A stretch of 64,000 bases of DNA. It comes from Proteinivorax hydrogeniformans. Its GTDB lineage: Bacteria; Bacillota; Proteinivoracia; Proteinivoracales; Proteinivoracaceae. Position 1 is the first letter of the stretch; every line of letters starts with the position of its first letter. The notes under the pieces were generated by a model. It was not told the origin of the DNA, made no database searches, and was given only the letters and a program-made list of their open reading frames with translations. The position numbers and the translations under genes were made by a program. Below are positions 52,018-61,153 of this stretch, piece after piece. The stretch spans positions 186,001 through 250,000 of the forward strand of contig NZ_CP159485.1 of the NCBI RefSeq assembly GCF_040515995.1, in the 5' to 3' direction.

Positions 52018-52088
52018 ACTATAAAACTGCTAAATGCATAGCTTTAAGCAGCAAAAATGGAATCAAAATATGAATGGAGGTATTTGTT

Positions 52089-54635
52089 TTGGATATTCGT
52101 GAATTTTCAACGAAGTTTGCAGAAGCAACAAAACACATGTCCGAAGAAGAACGCAACGCACTAATGAAAGTTTTTGAAGGCATTTCAAAGGACATTTCTC
52201 ATAAAGAAACAACTAACAACATGCAACCACAAACCCAAACAGAGCAACAAGGAATTCCTGATGGGATGACTGAACGTTTAAAAAAGTTAAAGGAGAACTA
52301 TTTTAAGTGGAAGCCAAGTATCAGCATCCATCGTGCTCGTGCAATCACCGAGATTGCTAAAGAAAACCCAGGTATGCCAAAAATTTTATTAAGAGCTAAA
52401 AGTTTCCGTCACAGCTGCGAAACAGCACCTTTAGTTATTCAAGATGATGAGCTAATCGTAGGAGCACCTTGTGGAGCTCCTAGAGCAGGCGCATTTTCAC
52501 CAGATATTGCGTGGCGCTGGTTGGAAAATGAGTTAGATACAGTATCGACACGTCCACAAGATCCTTTCTATCTTTCTGAAGAAGATAAAAAAGAGTTACA
52601 AGAAGACATTTTCCCGTTTTGGAAAGGTCAATCTGTTGATGAGTACTGTGAAGATCAATACCGTGAAGCTGGACTTTGGGAGCTGTCAGGAGAGTCTTTT
52701 GTTTCAGATTGTTCCTACCATCAATTAAATGGCGGTGGCGACTCTAACCCAGGGTATGACGTAATTTTAATGAAAAAAGGCATGATTGACATCCAAAATG
52801 AAGCAAAAGCCAAGTTAGAAGAATTAGAATACGAAAACCCTGAAGATATTGAAAAAATCTACTTCTATAAATCAATTATAGATACAACCGAAGGTGTTAT
52901 GGCTTACGCTAGACGCATGTCAGATTACGCAGCGGAGCTTGCAGCCAAAGAAACCAACCCTAAACGTAAAGCAGAGTTACAGAAAATATCAGAAATTAAC
53001 AGAAAAGTACCAGCTCACAAACCAGAAACATTCTGGGAAGCAGTTCAAGCTGTATGGACCATTGAATCTCTACTTGTTGTAGAGGAGAACCAAACAGGTA
53101 TGTCCATAGGTCGTGTTGACCAATACATGTACCCATTTTTTAAAGCTGATATTGAAAATGGAAGAATGACTGAGTGTGAAGCATTTGAACTAGCTGGTTG
53201 TATGCTAATTAAAATGTCTGAGATGATGTGGCTTACCAGTCAGGAAGCTTCAGAGTTTTTTGCAGGCTATCAACCTTTTGTTAATATGTGTGTTGGTGGT
53301 GTGACCAGAGAAGGACTTGATGCTACTAACGATTTAACTTATCTTCTAATGGATGCTGTAAGGCATGTTAAAATTTATCAACCTACGCTGGCTACCCGTA
53401 TCCATAGCCAATCACCTAAAAAGTATCTAAAGAAAATTGTAGACGTTGTTCGCTCTGGGATGGGCTTTCCAGCTTGTCACTTCGACGATGTTCACATAAA
53501 GATGATGTTAGCAAAGGGTGTTTCTATAGAAGATGCTCGTGACTACTGTCTAATGGGCTGCGTTGAGCCACAAAAGTCAGGTCGCTTATACCAATGGACA
53601 TCTACAGCTTATACTCAATGGCCTATCGCCATAGAACTAGCTATGAACAATGGAGTGCCACAGTGGTATGGCAAAAAAGTCACCCCGGACTTTGGTGACG
53701 TAGACCAGTACAAAACTTATGAAGAGTTTGACAACGCTGTTAAAGAGCAAATCAAATATATTACCAAACTAACCAGCGTGGCAACTGTGATCTCGCAACG
53801 AGTTCATAGAGACCTTGCTCCTAAGCCGCTAATGTCGATAATGTACGAAGGTTGTATGGAAAACGGCAAGGATGTATCCTCTGGCGGAGCTATGTATAAC
53901 TTCGGTCCTGGAGTTGTCTGGAGTGGACTAGCCACATACGTAGATTCAATGGCTGCCATTAAAAAGCTTGTATTCGATGAGAAAAAATACACTCTAAAAC
54001 AGTTAAACGAAGCTTTAAAAGCTGATTTTGCAGGCTGCGAACAACTTAGAAACGATTGCTTAAAAGCGCCAAAGTATGGTAACGACGAAGACTATGCAGA
54101 TCTAATCGCTGCTGACCTAGTTAACTTTACAGAGACAGAACACCGTAAATTTAGAACACTTTACTCTGTGTTATGTCATGGTACCCTGTCTATCTCTAAC
54201 AACACACCATTTGGTCAGCTAACCGGTGCCACTGCAAACGGTAGAAAAGCTTGGGCTCCACTATCTGATGGAATTAGTCCTTCCCAAGGGGCAGACTTTA
54301 AAGGACCTACAGCTATAATCAAATCTGTTTCCAAAATGGCGTGCGACAGCATGAACCTAGGTATGGTTCACAACTTCAAGCTAATGAGTGGGCTTTTAGA
54401 TACCCCAGAAGGCGAACAAGGAATCATCACACTGCTACGTACCGCTAACATGTTAGGTGTTGGAGAAATGCAGTTTAACTATCTAGATAACGAAACTCTA
54501 ATAGCAGCTCAGAAAAACCCTGAGCAATATAGAGACCTAATAGTTAGGGTTGCTGGATATAGTGCATTCTTTGTTGAGCTTTGTAAAGACGTGCAAGATG
54601 AAATAATCAGTAGAACTGTGCTTGACAAGTTTTAG
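52089..54635 (+). CDS. cutC: Choline trimethylamine-lyase (glycyl radical enzyme)
   Basis: Glycyl-radical enzyme that splits choline to trimethylamine and acetaldehyde inside the compartment; 848 residues (type I CutC is about 846). Catalytic residues: Cys491 and Glu493 in GCVEPQ, glycyl radical Gly823 in RVAGYSAFF, and the choline pocket Tyr210 and Asp218 in [12 protein letters not shown]. Each is exactly two positions later than in the Desulfovibrio enzyme (208, 216, 489, 491, 821). I choose TTG 52089, eight bases after GGAGG, giving [17 protein letters not shown] 52074 overlaps the ribosome site. The N-terminal amphipathic part may target the shell. Confidence 0.95.
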   Translation: MDIREFSTKFAEATKHMSEEERNALMKVFEGISKDISHKETTNNMQPQTQTEQQGIPDGMTERLKKLKENYFKWKPSISIHRARAITEIAKENPGMPKILLRAKSFRHSCETAPLVIQDDELIVGAPCGAPRAGAFSPDIAWRWLENELDTVSTRPQDPFYLSEEDKKELQEDIFPFWKGQSVDEYCEDQYREAGLWELSGESFVSDCSYHQLNGGGDSNPGYDVILMKKGMIDIQNEAKAKLEELEYENPEDIEKIYFYKSIIDTTEGVMAYARRMSDYAAELAAKETNPKRKAELQKISEINRKVPAHKPETFWEAVQAVWTIESLLVVEENQTGMSIGRVDQYMYPFFKADIENGRMTECEAFELAGCMLIKMSEMMWLTSQEASEFFAGYQPFVNMCVGGVTREGLDATNDLTYLLMDAVRHVKIYQPTLATRIHSQSPKKYLKKIVDVVRSGMGFPACHFDDVHIKMMLAKGVSIEDARDYCLMGCVEPQKSGRLYQWTSTAYTQWPIAIELAMNNGVPQWYGKKVTPDFGDVDQYKTYEEFDNAVKEQIKYITKLTSVATVISQRVHRDLAPKPLMSIMYEGCMENGKDVSSGGAMYNFGPGVVWSGLATYVDSMAAIKKLVFDEKKYTLKQLNEALKADFAGCEQLRNDCLKAPKYGNDEDYADLIAADLVNFTETEHRKFRTLYSVLCHGTLSISNNTPFGQLTGATANGRKAWAPLSDGISPSQGADFKGPTAIIKSVSKMACDSMNLGMVHNFKLMSGLLDTPEGEQGIITLLRTANMLGVGEMQFNYLDNETLIAAQKNPEQYRDLIVRVAGYSAFFVELCKDVQDEIISRTVLDKF

Positions 54636-54649
54636 AAATAATAAATAAT

Positions 54650-54684
54650 GGTTTGGCTAGCCATCATAAACGGTTAGCCAAACC
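54650..54684 (+). promoter_or_regulatory. Hairpin between cutC and cutD
   Basis: Perfect 10-bp stem GGTTTGGCTA (54650-54659) with TAGCCAAACC (54675-54684), 15-base loop, no T run. It could mark mRNA processing or protect the cutC transcript. Confidence 0.65.
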
Positions 54685-54708
54685 AAACTAAACGGGAGAC
54701 TAGATATT

Positions 54709-55656
54709 ATGCATAACAACGCTAGTACCAATCAAGAAAAAGCATGGATATTTAACACTCAAAAATACAATATGTATGATGGTCCTGGTATTAGGACGTT
54801 AGTGTTTTTTAAAGGCTGTCCCCTGAGGTGTAAGTGGTGTTCCAACCCCGAGGGATTAGAACAAAAACACCAAATCATGTATAAAAGTGACTTGTGTACA
54901 AACTGTGGTGCTTGTGTTTCAGCCTGTCCCGTTGGGATTCATTCTATCAACAACGAAGGCAAACACGAAATAAATCGCAACATTGACTGTATAGGCTGCC
55001 GCAAATGCATGGACAGTTGTATCGAAGATGCTATCTCTGTAGTAGGAGAGAAAAAAACCGTAGATGAGCTATTAGAAATCATAGAAGAAGACGAAGCATT
55101 TTACACTATTTCTGGCGGTGGTGTCACCTTAGGTGGTGGCGAAGCTCTAATGCAGCCAGAGTTTGCACAAAAGCTATTAAAGACCTGTAAACAGGAGGGC
55201 ATAAATACAGCCGTTGAAACCTGTGGATATACAAAACCAGAATCAATTATGGAAGTTGCTAAGTTTACCGACTTATTCTTATATGACCTTAAACACATTG
55301 ACCCAGATAAGCACTTCCAATATACAAACGTGAAAAACGAAGTTATTTTAGAAAACCTAAAATCCCTTCTAAACAACGGTCACAACGTAAAAGTAAGAAT
55401 GCCGATGCTAAAAGGTGTAAACGATAGCGAATCTGAGATTCAAAGAGTTATAGACTTTTTAATGCCGTACCGTAACCATCAAAACTTTAAGGGAATCGAT
55501 CTACTTCCTTATCACAAAATGGGTGTAAATAAATACAACCAGCTAGATATGGATTACCAGATTAAAGGTGAGCTAGCCTTAAGTGAACAAGAGCTAGACA
55601 AAATAGAGTCTTTAATTAGTAGATATGACTTTCCAGTTTCGATAATAAGGCATTAG
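54709..55656 (+). CDS. cutD: Choline trimethylamine-lyase activating enzyme (radical SAM)
   Basis: Radical SAM activase that makes the glycyl radical on CutC; 315 residues. The SAM cluster motif CxxxCxxC is CPLRCKWC with cysteines 37, 41 and 44. An inserted ferredoxin-like part carries two more [4Fe-4S] sites (CTNCGACVSACPVG and CIGCRKCMDSC). Later parts GGGVTLGGGEALMQ and YDLKHIDPDKH are typical of this activase family. ATG 54709 follows GGGAG. Confidence 0.95.
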   Translation: MHNNASTNQEKAWIFNTQKYNMYDGPGIRTLVFFKGCPLRCKWCSNPEGLEQKHQIMYKSDLCTNCGACVSACPVGIHSINNEGKHEINRNIDCIGCRKCMDSCIEDAISVVGEKKTVDELLEIIEEDEAFYTISGGGVTLGGGEALMQPEFAQKLLKTCKQEGINTAVETCGYTKPESIMEVAKFTDLFLYDLKHIDPDKHFQYTNVKNEVILENLKSLLNNGHNVKVRMPMLKGVNDSESEIQRVIDFLMPYRNHQNFKGIDLLPYHKMGVNKYNQLDMDYQIKGELALSEQELDKIESLISRYDFPVSIIRH

Positions 55657-55691
55657 AAATAAATTTTTAACAAAGATTGTGGGGAATTATT

Positions 55692-56045
55692 ATGGGAGCT
55701 AATGGCGAAAATTCTATGCAAAGGGTTGTCCAAGAATCAGTACCTGGCAAACAAGTAACAATTGCCCATGTTATTGCTTCGCCAATGCAGGATATTTACG
55801 AACGCTTGGGGATTGATGACAAAGGGGCGATAGGAGTGCTAACTATCACACCTTATGAAGTGGCCATAATCGCAGCAGATATCGTAACAAAAAGTGCCGA
55901 TGTACAAATTGGTTTTTTAGATAGGTTTACTGGATCGCTAATAATTACCGGAGATGTTCAATCGGTGGAAACAGCACTTCATTCAGTAAGTGAAACGCTA
56001 CAGAATCTGCTAGGCTTTACCGTAGCCCCTATCACTAAGTCATGA
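55692..56045 (+). CDS. eutS: Shell protein EutS-like (permuted BMC domain)
   Basis: A 117-residue permuted-BMC shell protein. It matches EutS in QESVPGKQVTIAHVIASP, GAIGVLTITPYEVAIIAADI and ADVQIGFLDRFTGSLIITG, with the end TKS. I choose ATG 55692 (eight bases after GTGGGG). The stop overlaps the eutP start by 4 bp (ATGA). In ethanolamine compartments EutS forms bent hexamers at edges. Confidence 0.93.
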   Translation: MGANGENSMQRVVQESVPGKQVTIAHVIASPMQDIYERLGIDDKGAIGVLTITPYEVAIIAADIVTKSADVQIGFLDRFTGSLIITGDVQSVETALHSVSETLQNLLGFTVAPITKS

Positions 56046-56524
56046 GAAAAAAAAGAATCATGGTAGTAGGTCCTAGAAAAAGTGGCAAAACTACCCTAGT
56101 TAACGCCTTAAATGATTACAAGGGACCTCTTCGCAGAACTCAGGATGTAATATATGGAGAAAAAACCATAGATGTTCCTAGCTCTTATATCGAAAACGCA
56201 AGAATGTACAAATATATTATTGCCATGTCCCAAGATGCCTCTCACCTTATATTGCTAATTGATCAGTCTAACTGTCAAAACATATACCCACCTGGCTTTG
56301 CCAAACCATTTAAATGTCCTGTAATTGGTGTAATAACAAAAAGTGACTTGCAGCCTGAAAATGAAAGCCTGTGTTACAAGCAGTTTGAACAAATAGGTGT
56401 GAAAAAGCCCTATTTTAAGATTAGCTCTCCAGACTGCAACTCAATTGAGGAGCTAAAACAACACTTGTTTAACAAGGAAAGAAAAGGTGAACATTATGAA
56501 GTTTATAACCGAAAAGAAACTTAG
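56042..56524 (+). CDS. eutP: EutP/PduV-like small GTPase
   Basis: A 160-residue Ras-like protein. G1 loop GPRKSGKT at residues 10-17, DxxG region weak, and guanine-specific TKSD near 100. The middle segment DASHLILLIDQSN and the end SSPDCNSIEELKQHLF are as in EutP. Roles suggested for the family are compartment positioning or acetate kinase activity; neither is proven here. It overlaps both neighbours. Confidence 0.9.
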   Translation: MRKKRIMVVGPRKSGKTTLVNALNDYKGPLRRTQDVIYGEKTIDVPSSYIENARMYKYIIAMSQDASHLILLIDQSNCQNIYPPGFAKPFKCPVIGVITKSDLQPENESLCYKQFEQIGVKKPYFKISSPDCNSIEELKQHLFNKERKGEHYEVYNRKET

Positions 56525-57146
56525 AGATTTTTATATAAAGGACTCCTTGGACACCTTTGAACTAAGTGCTGGAGAAAGGCTTACACCAGGAGGACGTCAG
56601 TTTTTATTAGACCGGGGTATAAAAATAGTAGATCAATTTAGCAAAAGGAAGAAAAAAGCAAAACCAACGAAAAACGAAAAAACAGTTACAAAAACAAACC
56701 AAGATAAAATGTTGCACTTAAAGGTTAAGTCAGTCCAGGCGCTTTTTTTTCAAACAGCGCAAGAACTTTTAAATAAAGATGTTATTTTAGCTCAAAAAGT
56801 AATTGATTTAAGCAAACATCTACCACAGCTAAGTGATGACAAGGGAGACAAACCCCACTTATCCATTGATAACAAAGATTGTCCAGCAATTAACAAAGAT
56901 AATTTTTCCGACCATCTAGGCGACTGTATTGAAATTACAGAGTTTCATATACAACTAGAAAAAGGCAGGGAGATTATCGCTCTTCACAGGCTACGTTGTG
57001 CCCTTAGGGAGCTAGAGCAATACGCTCTAGAGTTGTTTGAAAATGGCGAGCAAAAGCAAGGGGTTATATGCAGCATAAATCAAATAACAAACACCTTATC
57101 CCAAACCATATGTTCAATCGTAGGAGGTACAAAATGTCAAAGATAA
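56496..57146 (+). CDS. EutT-like protein (cobalamin adenosyltransferase family), no CCxxC motif
   Basis: A 216-residue protein from ATG 56496 after AAAGGTG. The start KFITEKKLRDFYIKDSLDTF followed by LSAGERLTPGGRQFLLDRGI resembles EutT. A lysine-rich linker (residues ~52-70) precedes a helical half with EITEFHIQLEKGREIIALHR and LRCALRELEQYALEL. The H-x11-CCxxC metal motif of Salmonella EutT is absent, as in the metal-independent class. No B12 enzyme of the compartment is visible, so its role is unclear. Confidence 0.65.
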   Translation: MKFITEKKLRDFYIKDSLDTFELSAGERLTPGGRQFLLDRGIKIVDQFSKRKKKAKPTKNEKTVTKTNQDKMLHLKVKSVQALFFQTAQELLNKDVILAQKVIDLSKHLPQLSDDKGDKPHLSIDNKDCPAINKDNFSDHLGDCIEITEFHIQLEKGREIIALHRLRCALRELEQYALELFENGEQKQGVICSINQITNTLSQTICSIVGGTKCQR

Positions 57147-57979
57147 AATCAAATTATGAGCACTGTGATCAGCTGGTACAAGATTTTGAAAAAGTGGTAG
57201 AAAAGCCGATAAAAAGTAAAACCTCTGTATATTACACAGGAGTAGACCTAGGAACAGCTTGTGTTGTTCTATCAGTATTAGATGAAAATTATAAACCAGT
57301 AGCAGGAGCTTATAGATACGCAGATGTAGTTCGCGACGGTATGGTTGTTGACTATATCGGGGCGATAAAAATTGTAAAAGAGCTTAAAGAGCAGCTAGAA
57401 GAAAAGCTAGATACAGAGCTAATCTACGCTGCTGCAGCAATCCCCCCAGGCACAGACGCTTTAGACTCAGGAGCAGTTAAAAACGTAGTGATGGGCGCCG
57501 GATTTGAGCTAACAAACGTACTAGACGAACCAACTGCAGCTAACAAGGTTTTAAATATAGAAAATGGAGCGGTAGTTGACATCGGCGGTGGCACAACGGG
57601 GATTACCATCTTAAAAAATGGAGAAGTCATTCATGTCGCAGACGACTCCACAGGCGGTACCCACTTCTCTTTAGTGGTTTCTGGTTCATACAAGATGAGC
57701 TTTCAAGAGGCAGAAGTTTACAAAAGAAAATCAGAAAATCACAAAGAGCTACTTCCAGTGTTAAGACCAGTTGTTGAAAAAATCGCCTCCATAATAAATG
57801 AACATGTTAAAGATTTCGACGTAAACGAGATATATTTAGTAGGTGGAACATGTCGGTTAACCGGCATTGAACAAATCATAGAAAAAAAGACAGGGATTAC
57901 CACTCACAAACCCCAAAACCCAATGTTCGTAACTCCCTTAGGTATAGCTCTTAGCTGTACTCAAGAAGTCATAGAATAG
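57134..57979 (+). CDS. eutJ: EutJ chaperone-like protein
   Basis: An actin/Hsp70-fold protein, 281 residues, as in EutJ. Nucleotide-site parts are YYTGVDLGTACVVLS (about 33-47), DEPTAAN, VVDIGGGTTGITIL and YLVGGTCRLTGIEQI. ATG 57134 follows AGGAGG by six bases; longer reading to 57068 is in frame but lacks a ribosome site. It overlaps the EutT-like gene end by 13 bp. Proposed for the family: chaperone for compartment enzymes. Confidence 0.93.
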   Translation: MSKIKSNYEHCDQLVQDFEKVVEKPIKSKTSVYYTGVDLGTACVVLSVLDENYKPVAGAYRYADVVRDGMVVDYIGAIKIVKELKEQLEEKLDTELIYAAAAIPPGTDALDSGAVKNVVMGAGFELTNVLDEPTAANKVLNIENGAVVDIGGGTTGITILKNGEVIHVADDSTGGTHFSLVVSGSYKMSFQEAEVYKRKSENHKELLPVLRPVVEKIASIINEHVKDFDVNEIYLVGGTCRLTGIEQIIEKKTGITTHKPQNPMFVTPLGIALSCTQEVIE

Positions 57980-57988
57980 GTGAGCGCT

Positions 57989-58294
57989 ATGGAATTTAAA
58001 ATTATTAAATCACCTTCAAAAGGAACCATAGAGATTCTGGCAAGTAGATTAGGCCAAAAAGATATCAACTCCCTAAACAGCTCAGATGCCATTGGACTAG
58101 TGCAAGGTAGAATGATAGACATGATTTGTGCAGCTGACATAGCGGAAAAATCAAACGGAGTTTTGGTTTCAGATATAAGAGGAAGTTGTCCACAAAACAT
58201 GATAATGATAGCCATTTTTGGTGATACCGCCTCTGTCGAGTCAGCGGTTTCGGAAATTAAATGTAAAGTAGAAAAGGGGAAAATGATATGTTAA
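57989..58294 (+). CDS. Single BMC-domain shell protein, GrpU-like with pore cysteine
   Basis: A 101-residue BMC protein from ATG 57989 after AGGTGAG. An N-terminal extra strand/helix (EFKIIKSPSKGTIEILASRL) precedes SDAIGLVQGRMIDMICAADI and MIMIAIFGDTASVESAVSEI. The middle DIRGSCPQNM places a cysteine where PduT and GrpU shell proteins hold an Fe-S cluster at the pore. GrpU is the best guess; not certain. The end overlaps eutN by 7 bp. Confidence 0.75.
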   Translation: MEFKIIKSPSKGTIEILASRLGQKDINSLNSSDAIGLVQGRMIDMICAADIAEKSNGVLVSDIRGSCPQNMIMIAIFGDTASVESAVSEIKCKVEKGKMIC

Positions 58295-58548
58295 CTGCTA
58301 AGTTAGTTGATAGTATATGGGCAACTAGAAAGGCAGATTCATTAAACGGTTTTAAATTCATGCAGGCAGAAGTAATTGGTGGCAGCACAACGGGACAACG
58401 TCTAGTTGTAGTGGACACCATCGGTGCCGGTATTGGAGATAAAGTTATTGTTTGTACAGGATCAGCAGCGCGAAAATTATTAGGCAACGATGAAATCCCA
58501 GTAGACGCAGCTGTTGTAGGTATAATCGATGAAGATTGCAACGTGTGA
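58288..58548 (+). CDS. eutN: BMC-P vertex protein (EutN/CcmL family)
   Basis: An 86-residue pentamer-forming protein that caps the shell vertices. The pattern is AKLVDSIWATRKADSLNGFKF, GAGIGDKVIVCTGSAARKLL and PVDAAVVGIID, as in EutN/CcmL. One such gene per compartment locus is usual. It overlaps the GrpU-like gene before it. Confidence 0.94.
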   Translation: MLTAKLVDSIWATRKADSLNGFKFMQAEVIGGSTTGQRLVVVDTIGAGIGDKVIVCTGSAARKLLGNDEIPVDAAVVGIIDEDCNV

Positions 58549-58569
58549 TAATTGGCAGGGGGTATGTAT

Positions 58570-59898
58570 ATGAATCTTCTTGATAAGGTGCGAGAAGCTG
58601 GTGTCATCGGAGCAGGAGGAGCTGGTTTTCCCACCCATGTAAAACTTGAAACAAATGCTGACTACATTCTTTTAAACGCAGCTGAATGCGAACCGTTACT
58701 TCGTGTTGACCAACAACTTATGGAATTAAATACCGACGAAATACTGAAGGGATTCGAAGCAGCTGGAAGGTTTGTGGACGCAAAAAAAGCAATTATCGGA
58801 ATAAAGGAAAAGCACAAAAGCGTAACTTCAAAGCTTCAAGAGCGAATAAGCGCATTGCAACTACAAGACTATATAGAAATCAAAAAGATGCCAGACTTTT
58901 ACCCAGCCGGAGACGAGCAGGTACTAGTTTATGAGTTGACAAGTAGAATAGTGCCTGAAGGCGGCATACCCATCCAAGTAGGATGTGTGGTATTAAACTC
59001 CGAAACAGCGCTAAACATCTACAACGCTTCTCAGGGCACCTCAGTTACAGAAAAATATATTACAGTGACAGGTGATGTCCCCAACCCTCTAACAGTAAAG
59101 GTGCTAGTAGGAACTCCAATAATTGATGTGCTAAAGCTAAGCGGTATCGAAAAGTTTGATGACTATGCCGTAATTGACGGTGGACCTATGATGGGACCGA
59201 TCTTAGAAAATCTTGATGGGTATGTAACCAAGAAACACAAAGGATTTGTGATTCTAAAAAAAGACCATCATTTAATAAGAAAGAAATCCTTAAACCTAGA
59301 TACTGCAACAAAGGTTAACAAGTCTGCTTGTGAGCAGTGTCGTATGTGTACCGATATGTGTCCACGCTTTCTTCTTGGACATAGCATTGAGCCCCACAAA
59401 ATGATGAGAGCTATAAACTACGCCATAACAGATATAGAAGGTCAAAAGTCTGCTCAGCTTTGTTGTCAATGTAACCTATGTGAACTGTTTTCCTGCCAAG
59501 CAGGCCTGTACCCTAAGCTAGCAAACTTACACTACAAAGAAATGCTAGCAAAGTTAGGCGTAAGATATAAAAGTTCAAAAACAGAGTTTAGCACTCGCGC
59601 AATGCGGGAATATCGCAGGTTACCAAGCAAGCGGCTTATCATAAGACTAGGCCTAAATAAATTTGATAAATCAGCTCCGCTTACAAATAGCGAGCTAACA
59701 GCAAAAACCGTGGCGATTTCAACAAGGCAACATGTAGGAGCTCCAGCAGAGCCAGTTGTCTCCGTAGGAGATAAAGTAGATGCTGGTCAAACAATAGGAA
59801 AACCACCTGAAAACAGCCTAGGAGCTTATATCCATGCAAGCATCGCTGGAGAAATTGTTAAGATAGAAAAAGATTTGATAGTAATAAGGGGTGACTAA
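58570..59898 (+). CDS. PduS/RnfC-like electron-transfer flavo-iron-sulfur protein
   Basis: A 442-residue protein of the RnfC/PduS family. N-terminus VIGAGGAGFPTHVKL is the flavin/NADH part, an SLBB-type domain follows (GDVPNPLTVKVLVGTPI), then two [4Fe-4S] motifs CEQCRMCTDMCP and CCQCNLCELFSC, and a barrel-sandwich end (GDKVDAGQTIGKPP). I choose ATG 58570 seven bases after GGGGG; ATG 58564 is possible. In Pdu it passes electrons across the shell with PduT, whose homologue is next. Confidence 0.88.
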   Translation: MNLLDKVREAGVIGAGGAGFPTHVKLETNADYILLNAAECEPLLRVDQQLMELNTDEILKGFEAAGRFVDAKKAIIGIKEKHKSVTSKLQERISALQLQDYIEIKKMPDFYPAGDEQVLVYELTSRIVPEGGIPIQVGCVVLNSETALNIYNASQGTSVTEKYITVTGDVPNPLTVKVLVGTPIIDVLKLSGIEKFDDYAVIDGGPMMGPILENLDGYVTKKHKGFVILKKDHHLIRKKSLNLDTATKVNKSACEQCRMCTDMCPRFLLGHSIEPHKMMRAINYAITDIEGQKSAQLCCQCNLCELFSCQAGLYPKLANLHYKEMLAKLGVRYKSSKTEFSTRAMREYRRLPSKRLIIRLGLNKFDKSAPLTNSELTAKTVAISTRQHVGAPAEPVVSVGDKVDAGQTIGKPPENSLGAYIHASIAGEIVKIEKDLIVIRGD

Positions 59899-59899
59899 T

Positions 59900-60448
59900 A
59901 TGCCAAAAGCCATAGGAATGGTTGAGTTTACAAGCATTGCAAAAGGGATGTACGTAGCAGATCAAATGGTCAAAGTCTCTAATGTAGAGATAGTTACATC
60001 TGGCTCTGCTTGTCCTGGCAAATACAATGTGATTGTTCATGGAGACGTAGCTTCAGTCAATGATTCAGTAGAACTTGGTGAAAGCTTAGCTGAAGAATAT
60101 TTAGTTGATGCAATTATAATTCCTAATGTTGATTCAAAGATATTTCCTGCTTTAACAGGTGCAACAATGCCTGAAAGAGTTCAAGCTTTAGGAATTATAG
60201 AGTCGTTTTCTCAAGCAAATATGATTTATGCAGCTGATGCCATACTTAAGGTGGCAGATCTTGAGCCGATAGAAATTCGCTTAGGGAATGGTCTAGGTGG
60301 AAAATCATACTTTACATTCACAGGTGATGTGGCTGCGGTCCAAACTGGAATCGAAGCTGGCAAGGCAGCCTCTAAAGATCAAGGACTTCTCCTAAATGTA
60401 GAGGTAATACCTTCTCCATCTGAAGCTTTGGTAGCATCGTTATTTTAA
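59900..60448 (+). CDS. BMC-T shell protein, PduT-like with Fe-S cysteine
   Basis: A tandem-BMC (trimeric) shell protein, 182 residues. First half MPKAIGMVEFTSIAKGMYVAD with SGSACPGKYNVIVHG, where the cysteine matches the Fe-S ligand of PduT; second half RVQALGIIESFSQANMIYAAD and FTFTGDVAAVQTGIEAG. It starts one base after the PduS-like stop. Together they should form a conduit for electrons through the shell. Confidence 0.9.
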   Translation: MPKAIGMVEFTSIAKGMYVADQMVKVSNVEIVTSGSACPGKYNVIVHGDVASVNDSVELGESLAEEYLVDAIIIPNVDSKIFPALTGATMPERVQALGIIESFSQANMIYAADAILKVADLEPIEIRLGNGLGGKSYFTFTGDVAAVQTGIEAGKAASKDQGLLLNVEVIPSPSEALVASLF

Positions 60449-60490
60449 AATAGATTGGGTGCTAATTCTTTCTAAGAAAGGAGTGAAAAG

Positions 60491-61135
60491 ATGAAGAAGC
60501 TGATTCGTGCTAATGATGTGGAAGAAGCTGTGAGTAATGGTGTCAAAGAAATAGCTATAAAAACCAATACCATAATAACACCTTCCGCTAAAGACATAGC
60601 CCAAGCCAGTGGTGTAAAGTTTGTTACTCACACATCACAAAATAAAGAACTTACAAAGAGCGAATCTTCAAATTTCTGCCAAAACGGTTTAGACAGTGAA
60701 ATGGTGTATAACGTATTTAAAACGCTGATGGAAAAAGGAATGTTAGAGGAGTTATTAAATTCCCTTTCGGCTCCTAAAAAGTTCACCTCAGAAAGCGTCA
60801 ACGGTTTAAAAGTAATTCGTGGAAATACGGTAAAGTACGATACTGTAGACACTAACTGCCCTAACTCAAAGGTGTATTGTCAGGAGCTAATCAATAGCAA
60901 TGAGTCTAACTTAAGTGCAGGATTTTTAAAGATTGAACAGTCAAAGTATGACTTAAAGGTAAAGCAACAAGAAATTAACCACGTAATCGAAGGCAGCGTA
61001 ACAACAACCATTGATGGCAAGTCGCTAGCAGCAAATCCCGGTGATGTAATTTATATCCCATCTGGCTCACAAATTACTAGAGAATCTGATAACGCTAAGC
61101 TACTTTATGTCACCTATCCTGCTAGTAAATGCTAG
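60491..61135 (+). CDS. eutQ: EutQ-like cupin protein
   Basis: A 214-residue protein. The N-terminal part NTIITPSAKDIAQASGVKF is shared with EutQ and shell-associated proteins, and the C-terminal cupin shows EINHVIEGSVTTTIDGK and NPGDVIYIPSGSQI. Acetate kinase activity has been reported for Salmonella EutQ; whether this one has it is unknown. ATG 60491 follows AAAGGAGTG. Confidence 0.9.
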   Translation: MKKLIRANDVEEAVSNGVKEIAIKTNTIITPSAKDIAQASGVKFVTHTSQNKELTKSESSNFCQNGLDSEMVYNVFKTLMEKGMLEELLNSLSAPKKFTSESVNGLKVIRGNTVKYDTVDTNCPNSKVYCQELINSNESNLSAGFLKIEQSKYDLKVKQQEINHVIEGSVTTTIDGKSLAANPGDVIYIPSGSQITRESDNAKLLYVTYPASKC

Positions 61136-61153
61136 AGTGAAGGAGGGTTAAAA

